Below, one piece after another: positions 14,928-23,169 of a DNA stretch of 24,552 nt; position 1 is the first letter of the stretch; each line of letters begins with the position of its first letter. The position numbers were made by a program, and so were the translations under genes. Origin of the DNA: CAYLYP01 sp964387795 (GTDB lineage Bacteria > Bacteroidota > Bacteroidia > Bacteroidales > UBA7960); contig CAYLYP010000046.1 in assembly GCA_964387795.1 (NCBI GenBank), positions 1-24,552 of the forward strand. The letters run 5' to 3'. The notes under the pieces were generated by a model. The model saw only the letters and a program-made list of their open reading frames with translations. It was not told the DNA's origin and searched no databases.

Positions 14928-15446
14928 ATGCGTGCAATTAAACTTTCACTAATATTTGCAGTCCTCCTGATTTGTGCAAAAACAACAATTGCTCAGGACA
15001 ACTCAAAAATACAAGCCACTTTTATCTATAATTTCACAAGGCTTGTTTCATGGCCTGCATCCTACCAATCAGGTGATTTTGTTATTGGTGTACTGGGAAA
15101 TACTACTTTGATCTCTGAGCTTAAAACGCTCTCTGAATCTAAAAAAGCAGGTAACCAAACTATTGTTGTTAAACAATTTTCAGACGTTGCCAGCATCCAA
15201 AAATGTCATATCCTAATCGTCCCTTCCGGACAATCCAAACGTATTGCTGAGGCATCATCTCACGTTAAATCAAAAGGCTTTGCCTCCCTAATTGTTTCTG
15301 ATAATACCAATGGGATAAAAAATGGCTCAATGATAAACTTTGTGATAAAAGACGACAGACAACGTTTCGAACTTAGCGAATCAAAAGCTAAAGATGCCGG
15401 GCTCACATTAGGCTCCGAAATCCTTCGTCTGGCTATTGTAAAATAA
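14928..15446 (+). CDS. YfiR family (DUF4154) periplasmic protein, copy 2
   Basis: A 172-residue paralogue of the gene at 12848, aligning over the whole mature chain with well over half of positions the same by eye. The signal peptide ends near IA/QD (residues 22-23). Conserved stretches are FIYNFTRLVSWPASYQSGDF, GVLGN, KCHILIVPSGQS, SLIVSD, MINFVIKDDRQRFELS and LGSEILRLAIVK. As in copy 1, only one cysteine remains after cleavage. It has its own promoter and a strong terminator, so it is not co-transcribed with copy 1 or with mutS. Two copies could sense different signals or be differently expressed; neither has a visible partner here. Confidence 0.85.
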   Translation: MRAIKLSLIFAVLLICAKTTIAQDNSKIQATFIYNFTRLVSWPASYQSGDFVIGVLGNTTLISELKTLSESKKAGNQTIVVKQFSDVASIQKCHILIVPSGQSKRIAEASSHVKSKGFASLIVSDNTNGIKNGSMINFVIKDDRQRFELSESKAKDAGLTLGSEILRLAIVK

Positions 15447-15488
15447 TTGTTAGTGTATTAAGTGTTTTAAGTGTTTCATAAGGATTAA

Positions 15489-15521
15489 GGGATTACAGGT
15501 TGGGCTGTAATCCCTTTTTTT
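15489..15521 (+). terminator. terminator of YfiR copy 2
   Basis: GGGATTACAG (15489-15498), loop GTTGGG, CTGTAATCCC (15505-15514), followed by seven T's. It is a classic Rho-independent terminator. Confidence 0.9.
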
Positions 15522-15587
15522 ATTTTTATTATACAGGAGTATTGCTTAAGTGTTGAAAACTATCTGATATTAATATGCTTCAGGTAT

Positions 15588-15618
15588 TTTGTCAAGTGAT
15601 TTCATTGGGTTAAATTTG
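15588..15618 (+). promoter_or_regulatory. mutS promoter, TTTG-N19-TAAATTTG
   Basis: TTTG (15588-15591), 19-base spacer, TAAATTTG (15611-15618). This is the best full match to the Bacteroidota -33/-7 consensus in the window. Transcription would begin roughly 28 bases before the TTG at 15653, which supports that start codon. Confidence 0.65.
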
Positions 15619-15652
15619 TTGTCTGTGATAATAATTATAAAAAATATTTCCC

Positions 15653-18289
15653 TTGTCAGATAATACCAAAAATATTGTTGAAACGCCTTTGATGAAGCAA
15701 TACCTCAGCATCAAAGCCAAATATCCTGATGCCCTCCTTTTGTTCAGGGTAGGTGATTTTTATGAAACCTTTGGCGAAGATGCTGTTAAAACAAGCCAGA
15801 TCTTAGGGATTGTCCTTACACGCAGGGCCAATGGCTCGGCCTCTTCTGTTGAATTGGCAGGCTTTCCCCATCATGCCCTCGACACCTACCTGCCCAAACT
15901 CGTTAAAGCAGGGATGAGGGTTGCAATATGTGACCAGCTTGAAGACCCAAAACTTACAAAAAAAATTGTTAAAAGAGGCGTCACCGAACTTGTTACCCCT
16001 GGTGTTTCCTATAACGACAAAGTTCTTGAACATCGGGAAAACAACTTCCTTGCTGCCATTCATCTCGATGCCAAAAACTCCGGTATTGCATTCCTTGACG
16101 TTTCAACAGGCGAATTCTTTGTTGATCAGGGAAGCCGCGATTATGTGGACAAACTCTTACAAACCTTCCGCCCAAGCGAAGTCATCCTTCAGAAAAATAA
16201 ATTACGCCAGTTCATCGAATGGTTTGGTGGTAAATTCTATACCGGGAACCTGGAAGACTGGGTTTTTACCCGTGAGTTTGCCGATGACCTCCTGCTTTCC
16301 CATTTTGGCGTTCTCTCATTTAAAGGCTTTGGCATTGAAGAACTAAACAATGGAATAATTGCCGCAGGAGCTGCAATGCAATACCTTGTCGAAACAAGGC
16401 ACGATAAAATCAAACACATCAACAAGATATCGCGCATTGATGAATCAATCCATGTTTGGCTCGACCGCTTTACTATTCGTAACCTTGAACTTGTATATTC
16501 ACCAAACGAAAATGCAAGGACCCTCATCGATGTTATTGACCATACACTCTCCCCAATGGGCTCTCGCCTGTTGAAACGATGGATTGTTATGCCCCTCAAA
16601 GACAAACAGCCTATCGCTGAGAGATTGGATATTGTTGAATATTTGATTAAGAACCAGGATTTTCAAAACCTGCTTCAAAAAAATATTAAACTTATTGGTG
16701 ACCTTGAACGCCTGATTTCCAAAACTGCTGTGGGACGTATCAACCCTCGCGAAGTATTGCAGGTTAACAGGGCACTCGAAGCCATTGAACCCGTCAGGGA
16801 TGCCTGCTGTAATGCCAAGCTTACTGGTCTCGACCATATTGGTGCACAACTCAATCCCTGTTCAATAATCCGTGAAAAAATCAAAACCCAACTTCAGGAA
16901 GACCCCCCTGTTCAGGTAAACAAAGGAAATGTGATTGCTACTGGCATTTCCCCCGAATTGGATGAATTGCGTAAACTCCTGTATTCCGGCAAAGATTACC
17001 TGCTCGAAATCAGGCAAAGGGAAATGGAACGAACAGGGATCCCAAATATCAAAATTTCCTATAACAACGTTTTTGGCTATTTCCTTGAAGTAACAAACAC
17101 CCATAAAGACAAAGTCCCTCCCGAATGGCAAAGAAAACAAACCCTTGTCAATTGCGAACGCTATATCACCGAGGAACTTAAAGAATATGAGGAAAAGATT
17201 CTTGGTGCTGAGGAAAAAATCCTTAGCCTTGAAGAAAAACTCTTTGAAGAGCTTGTGCTTAACATCCAGGAATACATTGAGCCCATCCAACACAATGCAA
17301 GCCTGATTGCACGCCTCGACTGCCTGCTCTCCTTTGCTTTCATTGCCTCTAAGTACAATTATTCAAGACCTGTTTTAAATGACTCTTATATCCTTGACAT
17401 TAAAGCTGGCCGCCATCCTGTTATCGAACAACAACTTCCTCCCGGAGAAGATTATATTGCCAATGATGTTTATCTGGACAATGATAAGCAACAAATTATA
17501 ATGATTACAGGGCCTAATATGTCAGGGAAATCTGCCCTGTTGCGCCAAACAGCACTTATCGTGCTCCTGGCACAAATGGGTTCCTTTGTCCCTGCCAAAG
17601 AAGCCACCATTGGCATCGTTGATAAAATATTTACCCGTGTGGGCGCTAGTGATAATATCTCGTCCGGTGAATCAACATTCATGGTCGAAATGAATGAAAC
17701 GGCAAGTATCCTGAATAATATCAGCAACCGTAGCCTGATCCTGCTTGATGAAATAGGAAGGGGAACCAGCACCTATGATGGAATCAGCATTGCATGGGCT
17801 ATTGCAGAGTTCTTGCACGAACATCCCCTGTTCCGGGCAAAAACCTTATTCGCTACTCATTATCACGAACTTAATGAAATGGCCTCCAGCTTCCACCGCA
17901 TAAAAAACTATAATGTCTCAGTCAAGGAAATTGGTAATAAGGTCATCTTCCTCCGCAAACTTAATCCCGGAGGGAGCGAACACTCTTTTGGGATACATGT
18001 TGCACGTATGGCAGGGATGCCTTCCTTAGTTATTGAAAGGGCCAACCAGATGCTTGGAAGCCTCGAAAAATCCCATAGTTCACATGAACTTACCGGAAAT
18101 GCACAGGCTAAACATAACAACAATAAAGAAAAGCATGCTAAAGACAACTACCAGCTTAGTTTCATTCAGTTGGATGACCCGCTTTTGCAACAAATAAAAG
18201 AAGATATCCTGCATACCGATATTAACACCCTAACTCCTGTTGAAGCTCTTATGAAACTTAATGACATTAAAAGGCTTCTTGGAAAATAA
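15653..18289 (+). CDS. mutS: DNA mismatch repair protein MutS
   Basis: An 878-residue MutS, full length. The mismatch-reading Phe-x-Glu is F36-Y37-E38 in FRVGDFYETF. The ATPase has Walker A GPNMSGKS (620-627), Walker B LLDEIGRGTS with Asp699-Glu700, and the ATHYHEL switch. A probable beta-clamp binding motif QLSFI is at 834-838 in the flexible C-terminal part, followed by the usual terminal helices. The start is TTG: an in-frame TAA at 15638 leaves no upstream ATG, and the first internal ATG (residue 14) would remove ETPL of the conserved ETPLMKQY start. MutS recognises mismatches and recruits MutL. It is monocistronic or read into the M16 gene 66 bases downstream, which also has its own -7 box. 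Confidence 0.97.
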   Translation: MSDNTKNIVETPLMKQYLSIKAKYPDALLLFRVGDFYETFGEDAVKTSQILGIVLTRRANGSASSVELAGFPHHALDTYLPKLVKAGMRVAICDQLEDPKLTKKIVKRGVTELVTPGVSYNDKVLEHRENNFLAAIHLDAKNSGIAFLDVSTGEFFVDQGSRDYVDKLLQTFRPSEVILQKNKLRQFIEWFGGKFYTGNLEDWVFTREFADDLLLSHFGVLSFKGFGIEELNNGIIAAGAAMQYLVETRHDKIKHINKISRIDESIHVWLDRFTIRNLELVYSPNENARTLIDVIDHTLSPMGSRLLKRWIVMPLKDKQPIAERLDIVEYLIKNQDFQNLLQKNIKLIGDLERLISKTAVGRINPREVLQVNRALEAIEPVRDACCNAKLTGLDHIGAQLNPCSIIREKIKTQLQEDPPVQVNKGNVIATGISPELDELRKLLYSGKDYLLEIRQREMERTGIPNIKISYNNVFGYFLEVTNTHKDKVPPEWQRKQTLVNCERYITEELKEYEEKILGAEEKILSLEEKLFEELVLNIQEYIEPIQHNASLIARLDCLLSFAFIASKYNYSRPVLNDSYILDIKAGRHPVIEQQLPPGEDYIANDVYLDNDKQQIIMITGPNMSGKSALLRQTALIVLLAQMGSFVPAKEATIGIVDKIFTRVGASDNISSGESTFMVEMNETASILNNISNRSLILLDEIGRGTSTYDGISIAWAIAEFLHEHPLFRAKTLFATHYHELNEMASSFHRIKNYNVSVKEIGNKVIFLRKLNPGGSEHSFGIHVARMAGMPSLVIERANQMLGSLEKSHSSHELTGNAQAKHNNNKEKHAKDNYQLSFIQLDDPLLQQIKEDILHTDINTLTPVEALMKLNDIKRLLGK

Positions 18290-18291
18290 AC

Positions 18292-18299
18292 TATATTTG
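18292..18299 (+). promoter_or_regulatory. -7 box (TATATTTG) of the M16 protease gene
   Basis: TATATTTG begins three bases after the mutS stop and lies 56 bases before the ATG at 18356. It fits TAnnTTTG; no -33 element is clear. Confidence 0.45.
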
Positions 18300-18355
18300 T
18301 AAACCAATTGCCAAATTACTTTACGTAATTTTTTAAACCCATAAAATCAAAGAAA

Positions 18356-21292
18356 ATGAAACAAAATGCTTTCCTTAAACTTACAACCGCCATCATGGGT
18401 TGTATGTTATTGGTCGCTTTCCTGGGAATCAGCGATTCTCATGCACAAAAGTATTCTGCCCAACAAATTACTCAAGGTCAGACTGCTGTACCTGTCAGCA
18501 CTTTTACCCTCGACAATGGCCTTACCGTAATCCTTAGTCCTGACCACACCCGTCCACAGATTATGGGTGGCGTTGTGGTTAAAGCCGGAAATAAAAACGA
18601 CCCTGCTGACCAGACAGGTATAGCCCATTATCTTGAACACATGCTCTTTAAAGGCACTAAACAAATGGGAAGTGTTGATTATCAAAAAGAAGAGCCATTT
18701 CTTAATGAAATATATGCACTTTACGAATCTTTAGGTAAAGAAAAAGACCCTGAAGCACGCAAAGAAATTCAGAAAAAAATCAACGAAAACTCTTTGAAAG
18801 CAGGCGAATTTGCCATCCTCAACGAGATGGACAACCTGTTGCGCAGCATTGGTTCATCAGGCATCAATGCATTTACATCTGATGAAATCACTTTTTATTT
18901 TAACCAATTTCCTCCCAATCAGTTTGAGAAATGGGCCGAGCTATATAGCCATCGTTTCATGGAACCTGTTTTCCGTGCTTTCCAATCTGAACTTGAAGTG
19001 GTCTTTGAAGAAAAAAACATGTACAACGACAACTTCATTACAGGCCTCCTGGAATCATTCATGAGCCACATGTACAAAAAACATCCTTATGGACAACAAA
19101 CTACACTTGGCTCAATTGACCATATCAGAAACCCTTCTTTAAACAAGATGTATGAATTCTATCATACTTATTATGTTGCCAATAATATGGCCCTTATCCT
19201 TGTCGGCGATTTTAATATCAATGAAATAAAACCAATCATTGAACAAAAATTCGGACAGTGGAAATCTTCACCAGTCCCTGCTTTCCCAAAGTATGAGGAA
19301 GCTGATTTCAATGGAAGGGAACTCGTTAAAGTTAAAATGTCGCCCATCAAAGTAGGTTTGATTGGTTTCAGGACTGTTCCAAACAACCATTCTGATGAAG
19401 CAGCCCTTGATGTTTGCAACCGTATCCTTTCCAATAACGGTCAGACAGGCCTCTTCGACAAACTTGTTGCTGATAATAAAATCATGATGGCCATGATGAT
19501 GCCCGTTATCAATAATGACTATGGCCATAGCATCCTTTTGTACATCCCCAAAATCATTGGTCAGTCTCATTCAAAAGCTGAAAACCTTGTTATGGCCCAG
19601 CTTGAAGAATTGAAAAAAGGAAATTTTGATAATGAATTGCTTGAGGCAGTTAAGAATGATATCTATATCGAATACATTACAAATCTTGAGGACTACTCAA
19701 ACAGGGCCGTTTTGTTTGCTCAGGCTTTTACCCAGAACCGTACAATGGAAGATTACCTGATGTATCATGAGAAGATAAAACGTATCAGCCGCGAAGAAGT
19801 TATCAGGGTTGCCAATAAATACTATGGCCCCAATTACCTTGTATTCCAGTCCTCTATGGGATTTCCCAAGAAAGAAAAACTCGAAAAACCAGGTTATGAA
19901 CCCGTAAAACCTTCAAGCGGTCAAAAGTCAACTTTCGCAAAACACTTTGAACAGATGCCGGGCAAAATTTCTGCCCCTTCGTATGTAAATTTTGAAAAAG
20001 ATATCATCTCTTCTGACCTGGGTAACCTCACAAATCTTTATGTTGTCGAAAATCCTGTTAATGATGTATTTAGCCTTAGTTTGAGGTTTGCAGCCCCTAA
20101 AAATCAGTTCAAAACCCTTGACATCGCTGCCAACATCATGAACTTTGCATCTACTGAAGACAAATCCCTTGACCAGATCAAAAAAGAATTCCTTATCCTG
20201 GGTTGCAATTACTCCTTTACCTACGATAACAGCTATTTCACAGTTGAGATGCAAGGCATTGGGAAAAACTTCAACAAAGCCCTCGATCTGATGCTTAGCC
20301 TGCTCAAAAACCCTCAGATCGAACAATCAAAAATGAAAATGATTACCGATCAGGTAAAAGGTGAAAGAAAACTTGAAAATGCAGATCCTTCAAGTGTTGG
20401 AGGTGCCTTATTTGAATATGTGCGTAAAGGGAACAAATCTTCATACCTTGATAGGCTAAGCCTGAAAGAGATAAAAAAACTTAAAGCTGAAAACTTACTT
20501 GCTGAGGTGAAAAATGCCATGACTGGCCAGCTTGAAATCCACCTGGTGGCTTCAAAACCTCAGATTGAAGAACTGAATAAAACCTTCCTTCCACTTAGCA
20601 ATATGGTTTCAAGGGAACAAAGGGATGTGCCTTTTGTTTCAATTCCTGAAAAATATTCAGAAAACACTGTATTCTTTGTTGATAAAAAAGATGCTGTACA
20701 GGCCCAGATTTATTTCTATGTCCCAACAACTGAGTATTCCTATTCAAAAGAATCCATTATCGATGCCTTTAATGAATACTTTGGAGGAGGCTTCTCCGGC
20801 CTTGTAACCCAGGAGATTCGCGAATACAGGAGTATGGCTTATAGCGCCGGGGCCAGATATGCAATCCCTCCCCTTAATGGCGTCCCAACATACCTGATGG
20901 GATTTATTGGCACCCAGGCCGACAAAACAATTGAAGCCATTACCGTTTTCAATGGATTGCTTACTGATATGCCAATTAAAACTGACAGGCTTGATGTACT
21001 TAAGTCTTCTTTGATCCAGGAAGCAATGTCTTCCAGACCTTTCTTCCGCGACCTGAGCAAATCAATGACATACTGGAAACAAAAAGGTTTTGAAAAAGAC
21101 CCAAATGAAGTAAAGATGAATGATTATCAGGAATTGAGTTTTGAAAAGCTTAATGATTTTTACAAACAAGATATCAAAGGACGCCCGGTTGTTATTTGTG
21201 TTGTTGGCGATGCAAAAACAATCGATGTCGAAAAACTAAAATCATTCGGTAAGTTCATCCAACTCGAAGAATCTCAGATTTACAAAAAATAA
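18356..21292 (+). CDS. M16 family zinc metalloprotease (insulinase/pitrilysin-like), exported
   Basis: A 978-residue M16 protease with both halves in one chain. The signal peptide covers residues 1-30 (cleavage near HAQ/K). The active half carries the inverted zinc motif HYLEH (91-95; His91, His95 zinc, Glu94 catalytic). The third ligand lies in ELEVVFEEK (213-220), about 120 residues later rather than the usual 75 or so; the difference is a charged helical insertion (about 105-160). The second half (about 550-978) is the inactive M16 partner domain, with YFGGGFSGLVTQEIREYRSMAYSAGARY (about 805-832) typical of it. It probably degrades peptides in the periplasm or at the membrane. It is followed by a good terminator. 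Confidence 0.93.
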   Translation: MKQNAFLKLTTAIMGCMLLVAFLGISDSHAQKYSAQQITQGQTAVPVSTFTLDNGLTVILSPDHTRPQIMGGVVVKAGNKNDPADQTGIAHYLEHMLFKGTKQMGSVDYQKEEPFLNEIYALYESLGKEKDPEARKEIQKKINENSLKAGEFAILNEMDNLLRSIGSSGINAFTSDEITFYFNQFPPNQFEKWAELYSHRFMEPVFRAFQSELEVVFEEKNMYNDNFITGLLESFMSHMYKKHPYGQQTTLGSIDHIRNPSLNKMYEFYHTYYVANNMALILVGDFNINEIKPIIEQKFGQWKSSPVPAFPKYEEADFNGRELVKVKMSPIKVGLIGFRTVPNNHSDEAALDVCNRILSNNGQTGLFDKLVADNKIMMAMMMPVINNDYGHSILLYIPKIIGQSHSKAENLVMAQLEELKKGNFDNELLEAVKNDIYIEYITNLEDYSNRAVLFAQAFTQNRTMEDYLMYHEKIKRISREEVIRVANKYYGPNYLVFQSSMGFPKKEKLEKPGYEPVKPSSGQKSTFAKHFEQMPGKISAPSYVNFEKDIISSDLGNLTNLYVVENPVNDVFSLSLRFAAPKNQFKTLDIAANIMNFASTEDKSLDQIKKEFLILGCNYSFTYDNSYFTVEMQGIGKNFNKALDLMLSLLKNPQIEQSKMKMITDQVKGERKLENADPSSVGGALFEYVRKGNKSSYLDRLSLKEIKKLKAENLLAEVKNAMTGQLEIHLVASKPQIEELNKTFLPLSNMVSREQRDVPFVSIPEKYSENTVFFVDKKDAVQAQIYFYVPTTEYSYSKESIIDAFNEYFGGGFSGLVTQEIREYRSMAYSAGARYAIPPLNGVPTYLMGFIGTQADKTIEAITVFNGLLTDMPIKTDRLDVLKSSLIQEAMSSRPFFRDLSKSMTYWKQKGFEKDPNEVKMNDYQELSFEKLNDFYKQDIKGRPVVICVVGDAKTIDVEKLKSFGKFIQLEESQIYKK

Positions 21293-21308
21293 GATCCTTT
21301 ATTCAATT

Positions 21309-21340
21309 AAAGCCCCTGGGAACCCTCTCAGGGGCTTTTT
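21309..21340 (+). terminator. terminator of the M16 gene
   Basis: AAAGCCCCTG (21309-21318), a 10-base loop, CAGGGGCTTT (21329-21338), then more T's. It lies 16 bases after the stop. The rest of the gap up to 21520 shows nothing recognisable. Confidence 0.88.
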
Positions 21341-21520
21341 GCTTTTATAAATACCCTCTTTATTATTAAACGCAGCCTGCAGGCTCAACCCTTAACCTGG
21401 TATAGTGTTGTTATTACCCGAATGCCTCCTATTATATTTTTACCAATTTTATTCATCCATTGCTCATTTGTTTAGTTTTTCCTTTTGGCTGGTTTTTTAA
21501 TTCTTATTAGCATTGTGCTG

Positions 21521-21554
21521 TTTTGGGGCTTGCTTTTTTATTTTAGTATCTTTG
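21521..21554 (+). promoter_or_regulatory. promoter of the cysCDN operon, TTTTG-N21-TATCTTTG
   Basis: TTTTG (21521-21525), 21 bases, then TATCTTTG (21547-21554). The leader to the ATG at 21622 would be about 60 bases. I found no riboswitch-like structure in it. Confidence 0.55.
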
Positions 21555-21621
21555 CCTATACAGAATAACAAATGCTTTGATGTTTATTTGTGTTTAAAGC
21601 ATTTTAACCAGCTTTTAAAAA

Positions 21622-22188
21622 ATGGAAAGCCTTCGGGTACATAAAGAGCAGCTAATACGCCAAAGAGCTTTGTCGATTTGGTTTACAGGCCTTCCGGCCT
21701 CAGGAAAAAGCACCCTGGCCATAGCTCTTGAACAGGCTTTCACTAAGATGGGAATACTGTGTTGCAGGCTGGATGCCGATATTGTCCGCCAGGGAATAAA
21801 CAAGGATCTTGGTTATGAGCTTTCTGACAGAAAAGAAAACATTAGAAGGGTTGCTTATCTGAACCGATATATGCTTGACAGCGGGCTTGTGGTACTGAAC
21901 AGTTTTATCCAGCCAACAAATGAAATAAGGAATATGGCCGCAGGGATTGTTGGACATGAGGATTATTTTGAAGTATTTGTAAACTGCCCTCTTGAAGAAT
22001 GTGAGAAAAGAGATCCAAAGGGCCATTACCAAAAAGCCCGAAATGGAATGTTGCCTGGCTTCACCGGTATCGATTCTCCCTTTGAAGAACCCCTGGCGCC
22101 TTTTATGATTATTGAAACTAAAGATGAAGCACTTGATATTTGTACTAAAAAATTGCTATCAGCATTTTTGCCAATCATCAAAAAATAA
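21622..22188 (+). CDS. cysC: adenylylsulfate kinase
   Basis: A 188-residue APS kinase, normal length. It phosphorylates adenylylsulfate (APS) with ATP to PAPS, the sulfate donor. Motifs are Walker A GLPASGKST (23-31), LDADIVRQGIN (50-60, usually LDGDNVRHGLN), DRKENIRRVA (69-78), NCPLEECEKRDPKG (about 125-138) and FTGIDSPFE. The position that carries the phospho-serine in E. coli CysC (FISPF) is Gln97 here (FIQPT). First gene of the sulfate-activation operon: cysD starts 9 bases after its stop. Assignment is firm; whether the serine loss changes mechanism is open. Confidence 0.95.
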   Translation: MESLRVHKEQLIRQRALSIWFTGLPASGKSTLAIALEQAFTKMGILCCRLDADIVRQGINKDLGYELSDRKENIRRVAYLNRYMLDSGLVVLNSFIQPTNEIRNMAAGIVGHEDYFEVFVNCPLEECEKRDPKGHYQKARNGMLPGFTGIDSPFEEPLAPFMIIETKDEALDICTKKLLSAFLPIIKK

Positions 22189-22197
22189 GAAACAGAT

Positions 22198-23103
22198 ATG
22201 CCTTCAGCCTTTGATAATTATTTATCTGAATTAGAGTCAGAAGCAATATATGTGATACGGGAAGCGGCTGCACAGTTCGAAAGGCCTGCTTTATTGTTTT
22301 CAGGCGGCAAGGATTCTATAGTCCTCACGCATCTTTCAATAAAAGCTTTTGCTCCGGCAAAGCCTCCTTTTCCTTTGTTACATATTGATACCGGGCATAA
22401 TTTCCCTGAAACTCTGGAATACAGGGATCGCTTTGTTGAGCGTCTGGGCTTAAGGCTCATCGTGGGCAGTGTGGAGGAATCCATTCGTCAGGGACGGGTT
22501 GTCGAAGAAACAGGGCTAAATGCCAGCCGCAATGTATTACAAACCGTGACCTTGTTGGATACTATTGAAAAGCATAGTTTTGATGCAGCTCTGGGGGGAG
22601 GCAGGAGGGATGAGGAAAAAGCAAGGGCAAAAGAGCGTTTTTTTTCGCATAGGGATGATTTTGGGCAATGGGATCCCAAAAACCAAAGGCCTGAAGTCTG
22701 GGCTTTGTTTAATGGCCGTAAGAAGCCCGGCGAACATTTTAGGGTGTTTCCCCTGAGCAACTGGACTGAACTTGATATCTGGCAATATGTGCTCCGTGAA
22801 GGGATTCAATTGCCTTCATTATACTTTTCGCACCAAAGGAAATGTATCCGAAGGAACGGGGTCTTACTGGCATATTCAGAATGTCTTAAGCCTCAAAAGG
22901 ATGAAATTCCCGAAGCCCTTACAATCAGGTTCAGGACCATTGGCGACATGAGCTGTACCGGGGCAATGCTTTCTAAAGCCTCATCAACAGAAGAGGTGGT
23001 TCAGGAGTTAATGGCCTGCCATACCACTGAAAGGGGAAGCCGTTTTGATGACAGGCGCTCCGACACTGCTATGGAAGACAGGAAACGTGTGGGATATTTT
23101 TAA
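22198..23103 (+). CDS. cysD: sulfate adenylyltransferase subunit 2
   Basis: A 301-residue PP-loop ATP pyrophosphatase subunit of ATP sulfurylase, which with CysN makes APS from sulfate and ATP. The PP-loop is FSGGKDS (34-40), followed by LLHIDTGHNFPETLEYRD (60-77). GGGRRDEEKARAKER and the FPLSNWTELDIWQYV stretch are diagnostic of CysD, and the chain ends RVGYF as CysD usually does (..GYF). Full length. It lies 9 bases after cysC and 66 before cysN, all on one strand, so one transcript is likely. Cytoplasmic. Confidence 0.97.
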   Translation: MPSAFDNYLSELESEAIYVIREAAAQFERPALLFSGGKDSIVLTHLSIKAFAPAKPPFPLLHIDTGHNFPETLEYRDRFVERLGLRLIVGSVEESIRQGRVVEETGLNASRNVLQTVTLLDTIEKHSFDAALGGGRRDEEKARAKERFFSHRDDFGQWDPKNQRPEVWALFNGRKKPGEHFRVFPLSNWTELDIWQYVLREGIQLPSLYFSHQRKCIRRNGVLLAYSECLKPQKDEIPEALTIRFRTIGDMSCTGAMLSKASSTEEVVQELMACHTTERGSRFDDRRSDTAMEDRKRVGYF

Positions 23104-23169
23104 TTTCCTGCTTTTTATGATATTTGTTTCAACTTAAAATGTTGTTTTGTTTAAACAAGAGATTGATAA

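Noticed and set aside
21555..21621. SAM or other sulfur-related riboswitch before cysC
   Set aside because: The leader is about 60 bases, AT-rich, and shows no multi-helix junction.
22537..22809. Frames of about 90 codons antisense to cysD
   Set aside because: They are shadows of a strongly conserved gene and have no recognisable protein features.
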